Assembly (NCBI GenBank): GCA_039545355.1 | Contig: BCJJ01000001.1 | Span: 494,570-558,569 of the forward strand | Reading direction: 5' to 3' | Source of the DNA: Trichosporon coremiiforme | Lineage: Eukaryota > Basidiomycota > Tremellomycetes > Trichosporonales > Trichosporonaceae | Length of the DNA stretch: 64,000 nucleotides | In this document: positions 23,508 to 38,000 of the stretch, in pieces | Layout: each line of letters opens with the position of its first letter | Position numbering within the stretch: position 1 is the stretch's first letter | Program-made: the position numbers and the translations under genes | The notes under the pieces: generated by a model | What the model saw: the letters and a program-made list of their open reading frames with translations, nothing else | What the model was told of the DNA's origin: nothing | The model's database searches: none

Positions 23508-25755
23508 ATGTCGCATCCGACTCTGTTGCAGTCGCAGACCAATGCGCTGCGCACTCTCCTCAACCTGAACCAACCGCCGGCAACGAGCTCGACCAGCAAC
23601 TCGTCGGGACAGACTCCGCGCCCTGGCACGCCGTCGACAGCCTTTGACGAGAATGCTCAGTCGCAGCTCGTCTGGAAGGTTCTCATTCTGGATGAGCAGA
23701 GCCAGGCTATCTTTGCCCCGTCATTCCGTATTCCGGACTTCCGAGAGCAGGGAGTAACACTCCACATGTGAGTAACGGCTAAGCCCTGGTGCACACTGAC
23801 ATCCAGGGGTCTGCACCAGAAGCGGCCACCGCTCAATGACGTTCCCGCCATTTACTTCGTTGCACCGACCCGCGAGAACATCAAGCGTATTGCTGAGGAT
23901 CTCAACCCGCCCCTGTACTCGTCTTACCATCTCTCCTTCACGTCCGCCCTTCCCCGCTCTCTCCTCGAGGAGTTTGCATCGCTGATCCTTGCGAGCGACC
24001 CCTCTGGAGCCACGGGACAGCTCATCAGCTCTGTTCATGACCAGTTCTTGGACTTTGTCGTTCCGTCCTCCAATCTCTTCTCTCTGCTCCCGAGGAGGCT
24101 GCTCACGCAGGGCAACGGAGGCAAGCAGCCGCAAGGCCAACCCACCGACACTCGACCTAGTTATGTTGTGCTGAGTGACCCGAAGGCCGGAGAAGTTGAG
24201 ATCGAGGAGGAGGTCGAGCGTATCGCTCAAGGATTGTTCAGTGTGATTGTTACTATGAGTACGTAAAGCTGGTCGGATTGCGTTTTGGCTGACGTTCAGG
24301 TGTGGTGCCTATCATCCGCTCCCCTCGTGGCAACGCGGCTGAGATGGTGGCTCGTAAGCTTCACGACAAGCTCCGCAACCACATTACTTCCACCTCTTCT
24401 CAGCGTGGCGGACCCAGCTTTGGGTCGGACAGCCTGCAGCGTCCAGGTTTGTTAGCTTAGGATGTGCTGTACTGACATGTAGTGCTCGTCATCCTCGACC
24501 GCAACGTCGACCTCGTTCCCATGCTGTCTCATTCGTGGACCTACCAGGCTCTTGTTCACGACGTTCTCAACATGAAGCTGAACAAGGTCACTGTTCCCAA
24601 CCCCGAGGGAGGCAAGATGCAGCCCAAGACCTACGACATCGATTCGAAGGACTTCTTCTGGGCTAAGAACGCCGGTAACCCATTCCCTCAGGTCGCAGAG
24701 GACATCGACACCGAGCTCAACCGTTACAAGGCGGACACGGCGGAGATCACGCGCTCGACCGGCCTTACGGACATGAGCGACCTGGAGAAGGCGATGGACG
24801 CCTCCCTGGGTGCTGCTCACCTGAAGAAGGCGATTACGGCCCTTCCTGAGCTTTCCGAGAGGAAGCACACCCTTGACACTCACATGAACATCGCTACCGC
24901 GCTGCTTCAGGCTATCAAGGAGAGGAGTCTGGACAATCTCTTCCAGGTTGAGGAGAACGCGACCCGTGAGACCAAGGCGCAGATCATTGCTGCCATGAAG
25001 GGCCAGACGGATGAGCCTGGTCAGGTCGCCCACCCCACGCCCGAGGACCAGCTGCGTCTGGCTATTATCTACTACCTCTCGGCTCCTCAGCTGTCCAAGG
25101 AGGACCTGCAGGAGATCACCAACATTCTCAAGGAGGCTGGCGCTGACGTCGGTGCGCTGGAATACGTGAAGAAGGTCCGCGAAGTCACCAGGATGAGCAT
25201 GATGGTGTCCCAGCCTGCTGTCGCTGCCCAGACCGCCAGCTCTGGTGGTGAATGGACGAAGGGCTTCAGCGCCTTCGGCAACCGCGTAAGTCTCCGTCCC
25301 TCGTATTCTCCACAATCGCTGATCAACAGATCACCGACCGTCTTCGTGAGGGAGGTATTGCCGGAGTCGGTCTCGACAATCTCATCTCTGGCGTGAAGAA
25401 CTTCCTTCCTGTCAAAAAGGAGCTCACAATCACTCGTCTTGTCGAGGCTCTCATGGAGCCCTCGACTGCCAACACCCAGGCTCTGCAGGACACGGATGAC
25501 TACCTCACGCTCGACCCGCGAGCGACGCGTAGCCGAAACGCCCAATCCGGACGACAGCGCTCGCAGTACCAGGAAGGTATCGTCTTCGTTGTCGGTGGAG
25601 GAGGTTACGTCGAGTACTCCAACCTGCAGGAGTGGGCAAACCGCAGTCAGCGTGAGGGCGGCGGTGGCGGCAAGAGGATCACGTATGGAAGCACGGAGCT
25701 CATGAACCCGGAAGCCTTTGTCAAGGCTCTGGGCGAGCTTGGTCACTCCTCCTAG
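23508..25755 (+). CDS. SLY1: Sec1/Munc18 protein Sly1
   Basis: SM-family protein that binds the syntaxin Sed5 and promotes SNARE assembly in ER-Golgi and intra-Golgi traffic. Exons are 23508-23767, 23807-24258, 24300-24446, 24483-25285 and 25330-25755 (introns of 39, 41, 36 and 44 nt), giving 695 residues. The sequence runs [46 protein letters not shown] joined to [18 protein letters not shown], then [20 protein letters not shown] and [16 protein letters not shown], the core of the Sec1 fold. The C-terminal [17 protein letters not shown] is the conserved closing strand. The N-terminal [17 protein letters not shown] insert is low-complexity. Sly1 rather than Vps45 or Vps33 is chosen from VLILDEQSQ and [20 protein letters not shown]. 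Confidence 0.93.
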
Positions 25756-26032
25756 ATAGACTAATATTATGAATATATTGTAGAGTACCAGCTGCACCGC
25801 CGTACACGCGAACTTGGAAGAGGAGAAGAGGCAGACGCTTCGTAACTGAAGGTTCCAGGCACGAGAATCTAACAATCCGTGCCGTTTCACCCGTTGCCAC
25901 TGTAAGGGTCATCCACGCGTCACGCGTAACCTGAACGCCAGACGGTCCACCGCGCTTAGATTGTTGTTGACCCGACCACCCACCGCATAAACCTATCGTT
26001 CGTCAAGCAAATCTCACGTAAACGCTACCAGC
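25756..26032. promoter_or_regulatory. Short intergenic upstream of the dynein heavy chain gene
   Basis: Only 277 bases separate the SLY1 stop from the dynein ATG, so the SLY1 3' end and the DYN1 promoter share this space. No specific site was picked out. Confidence 0.35.
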
Positions 26033-29000
26033 ATGGCTTCCCCTTCACCCGACGAAGGGGAGTCCTTTGCCGCCGCCGCAGGCGGCAGGCTGGGCTTCGA
26101 CGTGGGCGTGTTCAAGACGTATCTCTCCGCTTTGCTGCCCCCAGGTCCGTGCCGGTCACCCGCGAGCTGCACACAGAGTCGCTGACGAGCAGTGATGTCA
26201 GCAACCCGCCCAGAGATTGAAAACAGTCTTTACGATGACCCCAACTTTGAGGAGAAGAGCTTGCGCTTCGCGACTGACCCGGGTTGCCAGGTCGTCTATG
26301 TCACCAAGGAGCGTTATGTCGACATGGATGAGGATGGTGAGCTTGGGAACAGCTGCTCTTTGCTGACGGCAGACCACCCGATCATGCGCGTTGGATACCG
26401 CTTGCACCTCCCTCCGACCCCTCCCCACAGTCCCAATGTTCTCACCACTCTCGCTCTCATCAAGTCTTCCCCGACGCTGGACAGCTTGTCGCCGATCGGC
26501 ACGCAGCTGCACTTCATGCAGCTGTCGTCAGCGAGTGCCCCGCTGCTCATGGCCGACGATGGCGCTCTGTCGGCACCTGGCACCGTGATCTCGACTCCGA
26601 CTGCCCAGGCGTCGCCCTACGATGGTCTGCACTCCCTTGTGCACTGGGGTGTTGCGCCCTGGTTCGACAGCTACGTTGCGTCCAAGGGCACCCTCAACGA
26701 TGGACCCATGAACAAGAAGGGCAACGAGAGCCAGATGGGTATCCCCGTCACGAAGAAGAAGTTTGCAGAGCTTGAGCTTTCGCTTCTCCACCTCAAGCAA
26801 AATGTCGAGATCCCGGAAGTGCATCTGTCTGTGCACCCTGCCATCCGCAAAGCGGTGGCACAAGTGAGTTCAGAATACCGCCGAGGAAGCTGACATAACA
26901 GTGCCATGCTTCCGGACAGCGCGTCAGCGTTGATGCAATCGAGCCTGCCTCTCTCATCTCCGACCAGACCTTCCTCAACAAACTCCAGGCAGACGTGAAC
27001 TCCTGGATCAAAGAGATTCAGAAGGTCTCCAAGCTGTCACGCGATGCCGTCTCTGGTACAGCGTCTCAGGAGGTCAACTTCTGGTTGTCTATGGAGCATG
27101 CCCTCGAGAACATTGAGTCCCAGCTCAAGGGCGAGGAAGTCACGCTCGCCCTCGACGTGCTGAAGCATGCCAAGCGATTCCACGCGACCGTGTCGTTCAT
27201 CGCTGACACCGGTATCAAGGAGGCGACCGAGGTCGTGCACAAGTACAATGTGCTCATGAAGGACTTCCCGCTCGACGAGCTGCTTGCGGCGACCGACCTG
27301 GAGAAGATTCGGGAGTCTATTCATCTGATCTTCGCTCACATCAACAAGAAGCTCAAGCTCTCGCCGTACCCTATCCGGCGCACCCTGCCGCTTGTGGAGG
27401 CGATCTCGTCGGACTTCAACGATCAGCTTCTCCGCGTGCTCTCCGCCCAGCGCCTGATGTACATGGACTACTCCAAGTTCGAGGAGGTCATGAACATGAC
27501 GGCCGAGGTCTTCGGGGCCTGGGACGACAACATGAAGGACTTCACGAACGTCGCCCGTGAGGTGTCGCGCAAGCGTGCCGAGAAGTTCATCTCTATCAAG
27601 ATCAACCCTGCCCACGCGAAGCTGCAGGAGCGTATCGTGTACCTGCGTGGCTTCCGTCGATCGCACGAGCAGCTGCGTGTTATGACCAGCTCCACGCGCA
27701 GTTTCAGCGGCTTGGGCAACGACGTTCCCTTCGACATCGACATGGAGGAAGAGGTTCGCCTTTCCTACGAGAGCGTCAAGAACGTAGACGTCCTCGATGT
27801 TACCCCTGAGGGGTCGGAGATTTGGTACGCCGCCGAGGTTTCGTACAACGATCGCGTTGCGCGCATCGAGAACCAGATCATCTCGCGACTTCGCGACAAG
27901 CTCGCGACCACGAAGACGGCTCAGGAGATGTTCCGCGTCTTTTCCAAGTTCAACACGCTCTTTGTGCGCCCCAAGATTCGTGGTGCCATCCAGGAGTACC
28001 AGACGCGCCTCATCGACTCGGTGAAGGACGACATCCGTGAGCTGCGCCAGAAGTTCACCACCAACTACCGCAACTCGCAAGCGTACCACATGTCGCAGCT
28101 GCGTGACTTCCCCAGTGTCTCCAGTGCCATCATCTGGGCACGCCAGATTGAGCGTCAGCTCCTCACGTACATGAAGCGTGTTGAGGACGTTCTCGGCAAG
28201 GGCTGGGAGAGCTACGCTGAGGGTCAGAAGCTCCAGGTCGAGAGTGCCAGCTTCCGCGCCAAGCTCGAGACAAAGCCGCTCTACGATGCCTGGATTGCGG
28301 AGATCACGCGTCGTGGCAACCTTACCGTCACGGGCAGACTATTCGACATCATCCGTGCGCGTGCCACGAGCGCGAACCAGCAGGGTAACCTGCAGCTCAT
28401 TGTCCAGTTCGACCCTCAGGTGGTCGCTCTTTTCAAGGAGGTGAGGGCGCTGATCTGGCTCGGCTTCCCTGTGCCTCTCACCATCACCCATCGCGCCAAG
28501 GACGCAAAGCGAGTGTACCCTCACGCCGTCTCCCTCATGGAGTCGGTCAGGACCTATACTCAGACCCTCGACCTGATCGAGCAGAACCCGGACATCTCCA
28601 TCCTGCTTGCGAGCTACCGCAACAACGCTCAGCACATGATCGGCCGCGGCATCAACATGCAATGGGACCACCTCGTGAACGCCTATGAGAGCCACCGCTT
28701 CCTTTCCGGCTCCGAGGGCCGCGAATCTCGTCACTTTGTTTACGTGCGAGAGTTTGCCAGTGTGGTATCCCTGCTGCAGGATAAGACTGCGGCCCTGATC
28801 GACATCTCAAATGATATTAGCCGCATCGTCGAGGAGCTCGAGACTTGTGCCTACACGACTGAGGCTTTCTCTGGCCTTCTTGGACAGGTTCAGAAAACGA
28901 TCGACCAGCTGAATCTGGAGGGCTACAGCAACCTCGATGCTTGGGTGACTCAATTGAACGAGCGTATCGACGCGGCTCTCAGCCGCCGCCTGGCTCTGGC

Positions 29001-32000
29001 GATTGACGCATGGTGTGCTGCTTTCACTAAGGCTGACGAGGAGCACGAAGGGGACCGTGACGCTATTGTCGATGACTCGAAGGCTGAGATCAAGATCAAG
29101 CCTCTGGTCCACGAAGTCCGCATTCGCAACCAGGTCATCTACCTCGACCCTCCTATCGAGCTCGCTCGTGCGGAGTGGCTTGATCAGTTCCAGAACGCCT
29201 TGGGCGTCGTGTGCAACCTCAGCCGCATTCGCAGCTCGCGTTACGAGATCACTCTGCAGGTCGACGAGACGACCGATGAGGAAACCACCTACATCGGACT
29301 GCTCACCTCGTCCAACAAGCTCGAGTTGCAGCGCTCGCTTCAGCTGGTCGAGACCAGGGTTCAGTCCGTGGGAGCTTACGTTGACAAGTGGCTTCAGTTC
29401 CAGTCGCTCTGGGACCTTGAGGCGGACTACGTCTACAGTCGCCTGGGTGACTCCCTCTCCAATTGGGACCAGCTCCTCTCTGGCATTCGCCAGGCGCGAT
29501 CGACCTTCGACACGACCGACACCCGCAAGAACTTCGGCGTCTGCGTCATCGACTATGCGAACGCTCAGTCCAAGGTCAACGCCAAGTACGACTCGTGGCA
29601 GCGCGACTTACTCGCCAAGTACGGCGCGAAGCTCGGCATGACTATGAAGGAGACTCACGCCGCAATTCTGAAGGCGCGTACCGACCTCGAGGGATACGCG
29701 ATTGAGGGCAGCTCCACCGCTCATGTTGTCGCCTTCATCACCTTTGTTCAGGACCTCAAGCGCAAGGTCGAAACCTGGGGTCCCGAGATCGAGCAGTTCG
29801 GTACGGGTCAGAAGACACTCGAACGCCAACGCTACACGTTCCCTTCTGACTGGCTCTATGTGGACCAGATTCAGGGCGAGTGGAGTGCGTTCTCCGAGAT
29901 CCTCAAGCGCAAGGATGATTCGATCAAGGAGCAAGTTGCTGGTCTGCAACTCAAGATCGTCGCCGAAGACAAGGTCGTCGACGGCCGTATCCGCGACTTC
30001 GTCGTCGAGTGGGAGGAGAAGAAGCCGCTGCAGGGTAACATCAAGGCTGACATCGCCATCAACACCCTCAACGCCTTCGACTCTCGTCTCACCGTTCTCC
30101 AGGACGACTATGATCTTGTCTGCCGTGCCAAGGAGGCGCTTGACCTCGAACACACCAAAGACGAGCGTCTCCAGCCTGTCACTGAGGAGCTTCGCGACCT
30201 CAAGGCTGTCTGGACTGCTCTCACTGGTATCTGGACTCGTCTCAACCAGCTGCGCGAAGGAGCGTGGTCTGCCGTTCAGCCCCGCAAGCTGCGCCAGGAA
30301 CTCGACAGCATTCTTGGTTCGACTCGCGACATGCCGAGCCGCATGCGCCAGTACGCCGCGTTCGAGTTCGTTCAGGAGTCCATTCGTGCCCTTCTGAAGT
30401 CCAATATTCTTATCTCGGAGCTCAAGTCCGAGGCTCTGCGTGAACGCCACTGGACCAAGCTCTACAAGTCGCTCCGCCTCCCTCACTCCTACCAGCCCCT
30501 GTCCATGACTCTCGGACAGGTCTACGACCTCGATTTGCAGAAGAACCATGCTCTCATCAAGGAGGTCGTCGTTCAGGCGCAGGGTGAAATGGCTCTCGAG
30601 GAGTTCCTGAAACAGGTTCGCGAGACCTGGACCTCGTACTCCCTGGACCTCGTCAACTACCAGAACAAATGCCGTCTCATTCGTGGCTGGGACGACCTGT
30701 TCTCGAAGTGCAGTGAGCATCTGAACTCGCTCACCGCGATGAAGCTCTCGCCGTATTACCGCGTCTTCGAGGAGGACGCTGCCTCCTGGGAGGAGAAGCT
30801 CAACCGCGTGCACGTTCTCTTCGATGTCTGGATCGACGTCCAGCGCCAGTGGGTGTACCTCGAGGGCATCTTCTCTGGCTCTGCCGACATCAAGCACCTG
30901 CTCCCTGTGGAGAGCAGCCGTTTCCAGAACATTAACTCGGAGTTCCTGTCCGTCATGAAGAAAGTGTACAAATCGCCTTTCGTTCTGGACGTGCTGAATA
31001 TCCCGGGCATCCATAAGAGCCTTGAGCGTTTGGCGGACCACCTGAACAAGATCCAGAAAGCGCTCGGAGAGTATCTCGAGAAGGAGCGTTCGTCCTTCCC
31101 GCGCTTCTACTTTGTTGGTGATGAGGACCTGCTGGAGATCATCGGAAACAGCAAGGACATCCATCGTGTCATGAAGCACCTGAAGAAGATGTTCGCCGGT
31201 ATCTCCATCCTGCACCTCGACGACGAGGCGACGCAGCTGAACGCGTTCGCGTCCCGCGAGGGCGAGGAAGTCTCGTTCCGCCAGCCGATCATTCTCAAGG
31301 ACTACCCCAAGATCAACGACTGGCTCGCCAAGATTGAGAGCGAGATGCGTCTGTCGCTTGCTGTCCTGCTCTCGCAGGCTGTCAAGGACCTCCGCGAGAT
31401 CTTCCGCGTCGACGGCGACCTGTCGCCCGAGAGCCTCCTGGAGTGGATCAGCGTCTACCCTGCCCAGCTTGTTGTCCTTGCTGTTCAGATCGCGTGGACT
31501 GAGCTGGTCGAGATGACCATGCCCGAGAGTAAGCTCCAGAGTGCTCTCGACCTCGTCTCGCGCATGCTTGACCTGCTCGCGGACACCGTTCTCCAGGACA
31601 TTCCTGTGCTGCAGCGCCGCAAGTGCGAGCACCTCATCACCGAGCTTGTTCACCAGCGTGATGCCATGCGCACGCTCATCGCCAACGGCACCACCTCGTT
31701 GACTTCGTTCGACTGGCTCTACTACATGCGCTTCTACCTCGACGAGAGTGTCGACGACCCGCTCTCTCGCCTGCAGGTCCACATGGCCGATGCCGTTTTC
31801 CCTTACGGCTACGAGTACCTCGGTATTCCTGACCGCCTCGTTCAGACGCCTCTCACGGACCGGTGTTACCTCACCCTCACCCAAGCCCTCGATAACCAGC
31901 TTGGTGGCTCTCCCTTCGGTCCTGCCGGCACCGGAAAGACTGAGTCCGTCAAGTCGCTCGGTGTCCAGCTCGGACGCTTCGTCCTCGTCTTCTGTTGTGA

Positions 32001-35000
32001 CGAGACATTCGACTTCCAGGCCATGGGTCGCATCTTCATCGGTCTCTGCCAGGTCGGCGCTTGGGGATGCTTCGATGAGTTCAACCGACTCGAGGAGCGT
32101 ATCCTCTCTGCTGTTTCGCAACAGGTGCAGAGCATCCAGCAGGGTCTGGCTTCGGCCGTGACCAACCCCGACACCGAGGTCGAACTCGTCGGTAAGAGGC
32201 TCAAGATCAACCCGCGCACCGGTATCTTCATCACTATGAACCCGGGCTACGCTGGTCGATCCAACCTCCCGGACAACTTGAAGAAGCTGTTCCGTTCGAT
32301 GGCCATGACACGTCCCGATCAGGAGCTCATTGCGCAGGTTCTTTTGTTCTCAAAGGGCTTCCGCACTGCGGAGATTCTCGCCTCGAAGATTGTGCCCTTC
32401 TTTAACCTGTGCTCAGAGCAGCTCAGCGCCCAGCCGCACTACGACTTCGGTCTTCGTGCGCTCAAGGCCGTGCTTGCCAGCGCCGGTATTCTGAAGCGCA
32501 ACCACCACCTGGATGGCGGCGACGACATCTCCGACGAGATCGCCGAACAGCAAATCATGATCCAGTCCGTTACCGAGACGATCGTGCCCAAGCTCGTTGC
32601 CGACGATGTTCCGCTTCTCCGCGCTCTCGTCGAGGACGTCTTCCCCGGCATCGAGTACCGCCCCGTCGACCTCGGCGAGCTCAAGGCTAAGATCGCGGAG
32701 GTCTGTGCCGGGCGTCGCCTCGTCGTCGGCGAGACGTGGCTGGACAAGGTTATCCAGCTGTACCAGATCCAGAACATCTCGCACGGTCTCATGATGGTCG
32801 GTCCATCTGGTAGTGGAAAATCGCAGGCGTGGCAGGTTCTGCTTGCCGCTCTCGAGCGTGTCGACGGTGTTGAGGGTGCTTCGTACGTCATCGACCCCAA
32901 GGCCATCGACAAGGAGGCACTGTACGGTACCCTCGACCCCACTACTCGCGAGTGGAACGACGGTCTGTTCACGCACATTCTCCGCAAGATTGTCGACAAC
33001 GTCCGTGGCGAGACCGCCAAACGCCACTGGATCATCTTCGACGGTGATGTCGACCCCGAGTGGGTTGAGAACCTCAATTCGGTTCTTGATGACAACAAGC
33101 TCCTCACGCTGCCCAACGGTGAGCGTCTCAACCTCCCGCCTAACGTTCGCGTCATGTTCGAAGTCGAGCACCTCCGTTACGCCACCCTCGCCACCGTTTC
33201 TCGCTGTGGCATGATCTGGTTCTCCGAGGAGGTCATCGACATCGATATGGTCTGCCAGCACAACCTCAACCTGCTCGCCAGCGTGCCCATCGTCAGCAGC
33301 GACGAAGACATTCTTGAGTACGGTGCGGAGGCTGCGGCCCATCAGAGCGAGACTCAGAAGCAGATCGCCGCCATCCTCGAGCCTCACTTCGGACCCGGTG
33401 GTCTCGTCCGCAACGCTCTTGAGTTCGCCTCCAAGTCGGAGCACATCATGGACTATACCGCGACGCGTGCGATCAACACTCTCTTCTCGCTTCTCAAGGC
33501 TACCGTCCGCAACGTCATCGAGTACAACCTCCACCACAGCGACTTCCCTCTGTCCCCGGACAAGGTCGAGGCGTACGTCACCCGCCGCCTTCTCCTCAAC
33601 GTGGTCTGGTCATTCGTCGGAGACGCCAAGCTCGACGTTCGTGCCGAGCTGGGCGAGCAGCTGCGCCTCACCTCTGGCATCGAGACGCCTCCAATGCAGC
33701 CCGGTGGCTCGCTCATCGACTACGACGTCAACGTTTCCAACGCCGAGTGGGTGTCGTGGCAGTCGCGTGTGCCGACGATCGAGGTTGAAACTCACTCGAT
33801 CACCTCCGCCGACGTGGTTATCCCGACCATTGACACGGTCCGCCACGAGGAGGTTCTCTACAACTGGCTCGCGGAGCACAAGCCCCTCATCCTCTGTGGT
33901 CCTCCTGGTTCGGGTAAGACAATGACTCTGTTCAGCGCCCTGCGCAAGCTCAGCAACCTTGAAGTTGTTGGTCTCAACTTCTCGAGCGCCACTACCCCGG
34001 AGCTCATCCTCAAGACCTTCGAGCAGTACTGCGAGTACCGCAAGACGCCCAACGGCGTCGTGCTCGCGCCTACTCAGATCGGCCGCTGGCTCGTCGTGTT
34101 CTGCGACGAAATTAACCTGCCCGCAACGGACAAGTACGGTACCCAGCGCGTTATCTCTTTCATCCGCCAGCTCATGGAGCGCAACGGCTTCTGGCGCACT
34201 AGCGACCTGTCCTGGGTCACTCTCGAGCGCATTCAGTTTGTCGGTGCCTGTAACCCTCCTACCGACCCTGGACGTGTGCCACTTTCGCACCGTTTCATGC
34301 GCCACGCTCCTGTGGTCATGGTCGACTACCCCGGAGGGATCTCGCTCAAGCAGATCTACGGCACCTTCAACCGCGCGCTGCTCAAGGTCGTGCCCAATCT
34401 CCGCGGCAGCGCCGAAGCTCTCACCGACGCCATGGTCGCGTTCTACCTCGCCTCCCAGAAGAGGTTTACGGCCGACGTGCAGGCGCACTACATCTACTCG
34501 CCGCGTGAGCTTACGCGCTGGGCTCGTGGTATCTACGAGGCGATCAAGCCTCTCGAGACGCTGTCGCTGGAGGGCCTCGTCCGTGTCTGGGCACACGAGG
34601 CGCTCCGTCTCTTCCAGGATCGTCTTGTGTCGGAGTCGGAGAAGAAGTGGACCGACGACGTGCTCGACGAGACCGCCGCCAAGTACTTCCCGAACGCAAA
34701 CATGTCCGACGCTCTTGCTCGCCCGATCCTCTTCTCGACCTGGACGTCGAAGAACTACATTCCGGTTGACCGCGAGGCTCTTCGCGAGTACACCAAGGCT
34801 CGTCTTCGCGTGTTCCACGAGGAGGAGCTCGACGTACCCCTCGTTCTTTTCAACGACGTGCTCGACCACGTCCTCCGCATCGACCGTGTGTTCCGCCAGG
34901 TTCAGGGCCATCTACTGCTGATCGGTGTCAGTGGCAGTGGAAAGACGACCTTGTCTCGCTTCGTCGCCTGGATGAACGGTCTCAGCATCTTCCAGATCAA

Positions 35001-38000
35001 GGTGTCCAACAAGTACAGCGGCGCCGACTTCGACGACGATCTCCGCACCGTTCTCCGCCGCGCTGGTTGCAAGGGCGAGAAGATCTGTTTCATCATGGAC
35101 GAATCCAACGTTCTCGACCCCGGATTCCTGGAGCGCATGAACACCCTTCTGGCCAACGCCGAGGTGCCCGGTCTCTTCGAAGGCGACGAGCACGCCGCTC
35201 TCATGACCGCGTGTAAGGAGGGTAGCCAGCGTGATGGTCTCATGCTCGACTCTCACGAGGAGCTGTACCGCTGGTTCACTCAGCAGGTTGCTCGCAACCT
35301 CCACGTTGTGTTCACCATGAACCCTCCTGCCAACGGTCTTGCTTCGCGTGCTGCTACCTCGCCAGCGCTGTTCAATCGTTGCGTGCTCGACTGGTTCGGA
35401 GACTGGTCCGACCAGGCGCTGTACCAGGTTGGTCTCGAGTTCACGCAGACGCTTGACCTCGAGTCGCCCACCTACACGCCGCCCGCCGAGTTCCCCGTTG
35501 CGTACCGCGACCTCGCCATGCCGCCCAGCCACCGCCAGGCTGTTGTCAACGCCATGGTCTTCGTGCACCAGTCGATGCAGAATATTACTGCTCGTCTCGC
35601 GAAGCGCCAGGGCAAGTACAACCACGTTACGCCTCGCCACTTCCTTGACTTCATCAACCACTATGTCCGCCTGTTCACTGAGAAGAAGGAGGACCTCGAG
35701 GAGCAGCAGCGTCACCTCAATGTCGGTCTCGACAAGCTTCAGGCCACTGTCACCCAGGTTGAGGAGCTCCGCCAGAGCCTCGACGCCAAGCGCTCCCAGC
35801 TCAATGTCAAGGACGAGGAGGCTAACCTCAAGCTCAAGCAGATGGTCGCCGACCAGCAGGAGGCTGAGGCGAAGAAGGCTGCTAGTGTTGAGATCCAGGC
35901 CGCGCTCGAGGAGCAGGACGCCTACATCCAGCAGCGATCGCAGATTGTCAAGGAGGACCTTGCCCAGGCGGAGCCTGCCGTCGTTGAGGCGCTCGCAGCC
36001 GTCGGCAACATCAAGAAGCAGCACCTTTCCGAGGTCCGTTCCATGGCGAACCCGCCCGAGACCGTCAAGCTTGCGATGGAGTCCGCCTGTACTGTACTAG
36101 GCTTCCACGTCGACAGCTGGAAGACGGTGCAGAGCATCATTCGTCGCGACGACTTCATCTCCAGCATCCAGAACTTTGACACGCACAAGATGACCAAGGG
36201 TCTGCGTGACAAGATGATGCGCGAGTACATCTCCAAGCCCGCTTTCAACTTCGAGACGGTTAACCGTGCCTCGCGCGCGTGTGGTCCTCTCGTGCAGTGG
36301 GTTATCGCCCAGGTTCGCTTCAGCGAGATCCTGGACAAGGTCGCGCCTCTGCGTGAGGAGGTGGCCTCGCTTGAGGAACAGGCTGAGACCACGAAGCAGC
36401 AGGCGAAGATCGTCGAGGAGACTGTCGCCGAGCTCGAAGACAGTATCGCCCGTTACAAGGAGGAGTACGCGCTGCTCATCGCCGAAACGCAGTCGATTCG
36501 TGCCGAGATGGAGCGCGTCCAGTCCAAGGTCGACCGCAGCATGTCTCTGCTGCAGAGTCTGTCCTCGGAGCAGAGCCGTTGGGACGCCGGCAGCAAGACA
36601 TTCGAGACTGAAATGGGCACCATCGTCGGCGACGTCCTCATCTCGGCTGCCTTTCTCGCCTACAGCGGTTTCTTCGACCAGCACTACCGCGACACCATGC
36701 GTCGCGCCTGGATGGACCACCTCTCGGACGCAGGCATTCGCTACAAGAGCGAGCTTGCTATTGCCGAGTTCCTGTCCACTGCTGACGAGCGCCTGGAGTG
36801 GCAGTCGAACGCCCTTCCCGCCGACAGCCTGTGTGTCGAGAATGCTGTCATGCTCAAGCGCTACAACCGCTACCCGCTCATCATCGACCCAACGGGCCAG
36901 GCGACGACGTTCCTGCAGAACGAGTTCCGCGACCGCAAAATCACCGTCACCAGTTTCCTGGACGAGGCGTTCCTCAAGAACCTCGAGAGTGCTCTTCGTT
37001 TCGGCAACCCGCTTCTCATCCAGGACGTCGAGAACCTCGACCCGATCCTCAACTCGGTCCTCAACCGCGAGCTGCGCCGCACCGGTGGCCGTGTGCTCAT
37101 CCGCATCGGCAACCAAGACATCGACTTCTCGCCGTCCTTCACCATGTTCTTGTCGACGCGCGACCCGAGTGTCGAGTTCTCGCCCGACATTTGCAGTCGT
37201 GTCACGTTCGTCAACTTCACCATGACCCGTGGCTCGCTCCAGACGCAGGCGCTCGACAAGGTGCTCAAGGTCGAGCGGCCCGAGGTCGACCAGAAGCGCA
37301 GCGACCTCATGAAGATGCAGGGCGAGTTCAGGCTCCGCCTGCGCCACCTCGAGCGCGCGCTTCTGCAGGCGCTCAACGAGAGCACAGGCTCTATCCTCGA
37401 CGACGACAAGGTCATCGAGACCCTCGAGGTGCTCAAGCGCGAGGCTGCCGAGGTCACGAGCAAGGTCGAGGACACGGATATTATTATGAAGGAGGTCGAG
37501 GCTGTTACGGCAGAGTACCTGCCGCTGGCGTCGGCGTGCTCCAGCATCTACTTCACCCTGGAGCAACTCGCCAACATCCATCGCTTCTACCAGTTCAGTC
37601 TCGATTACTTCCTGGAGATTTTCGACTACGTCCTGCACCACAACCCGAACCTCAAGGGCATCACCGACCTCGAGGCGCGCAAGACGACTCTGTTCAACGA
37701 CCTCTTCCTCGTCACCTACCGCCGTACCTCGCGCTCGCTGCTGCACACGGACTACATGGTACTCGCTGCCACTCTCGCCAAGCTCCGTCACTCGCGTAGC
37801 GACTTTAATGCTGCCGTTCAAGAGGAGATGGACGCCCTCCTCGAGGTCCCTGCCGGAACGGAGGCGACTGCGGCCGCCCTCACCATTGAGCAAAAGCGCA
37901 TTCTCGACAGCCACCTCGGCCAGGAGACCACCAAGGCTCTCGTCGCCCATATCGAGGCGAACCCCAAGGAGTGGGGCGCCTTCATGGCTGACGACGAGGC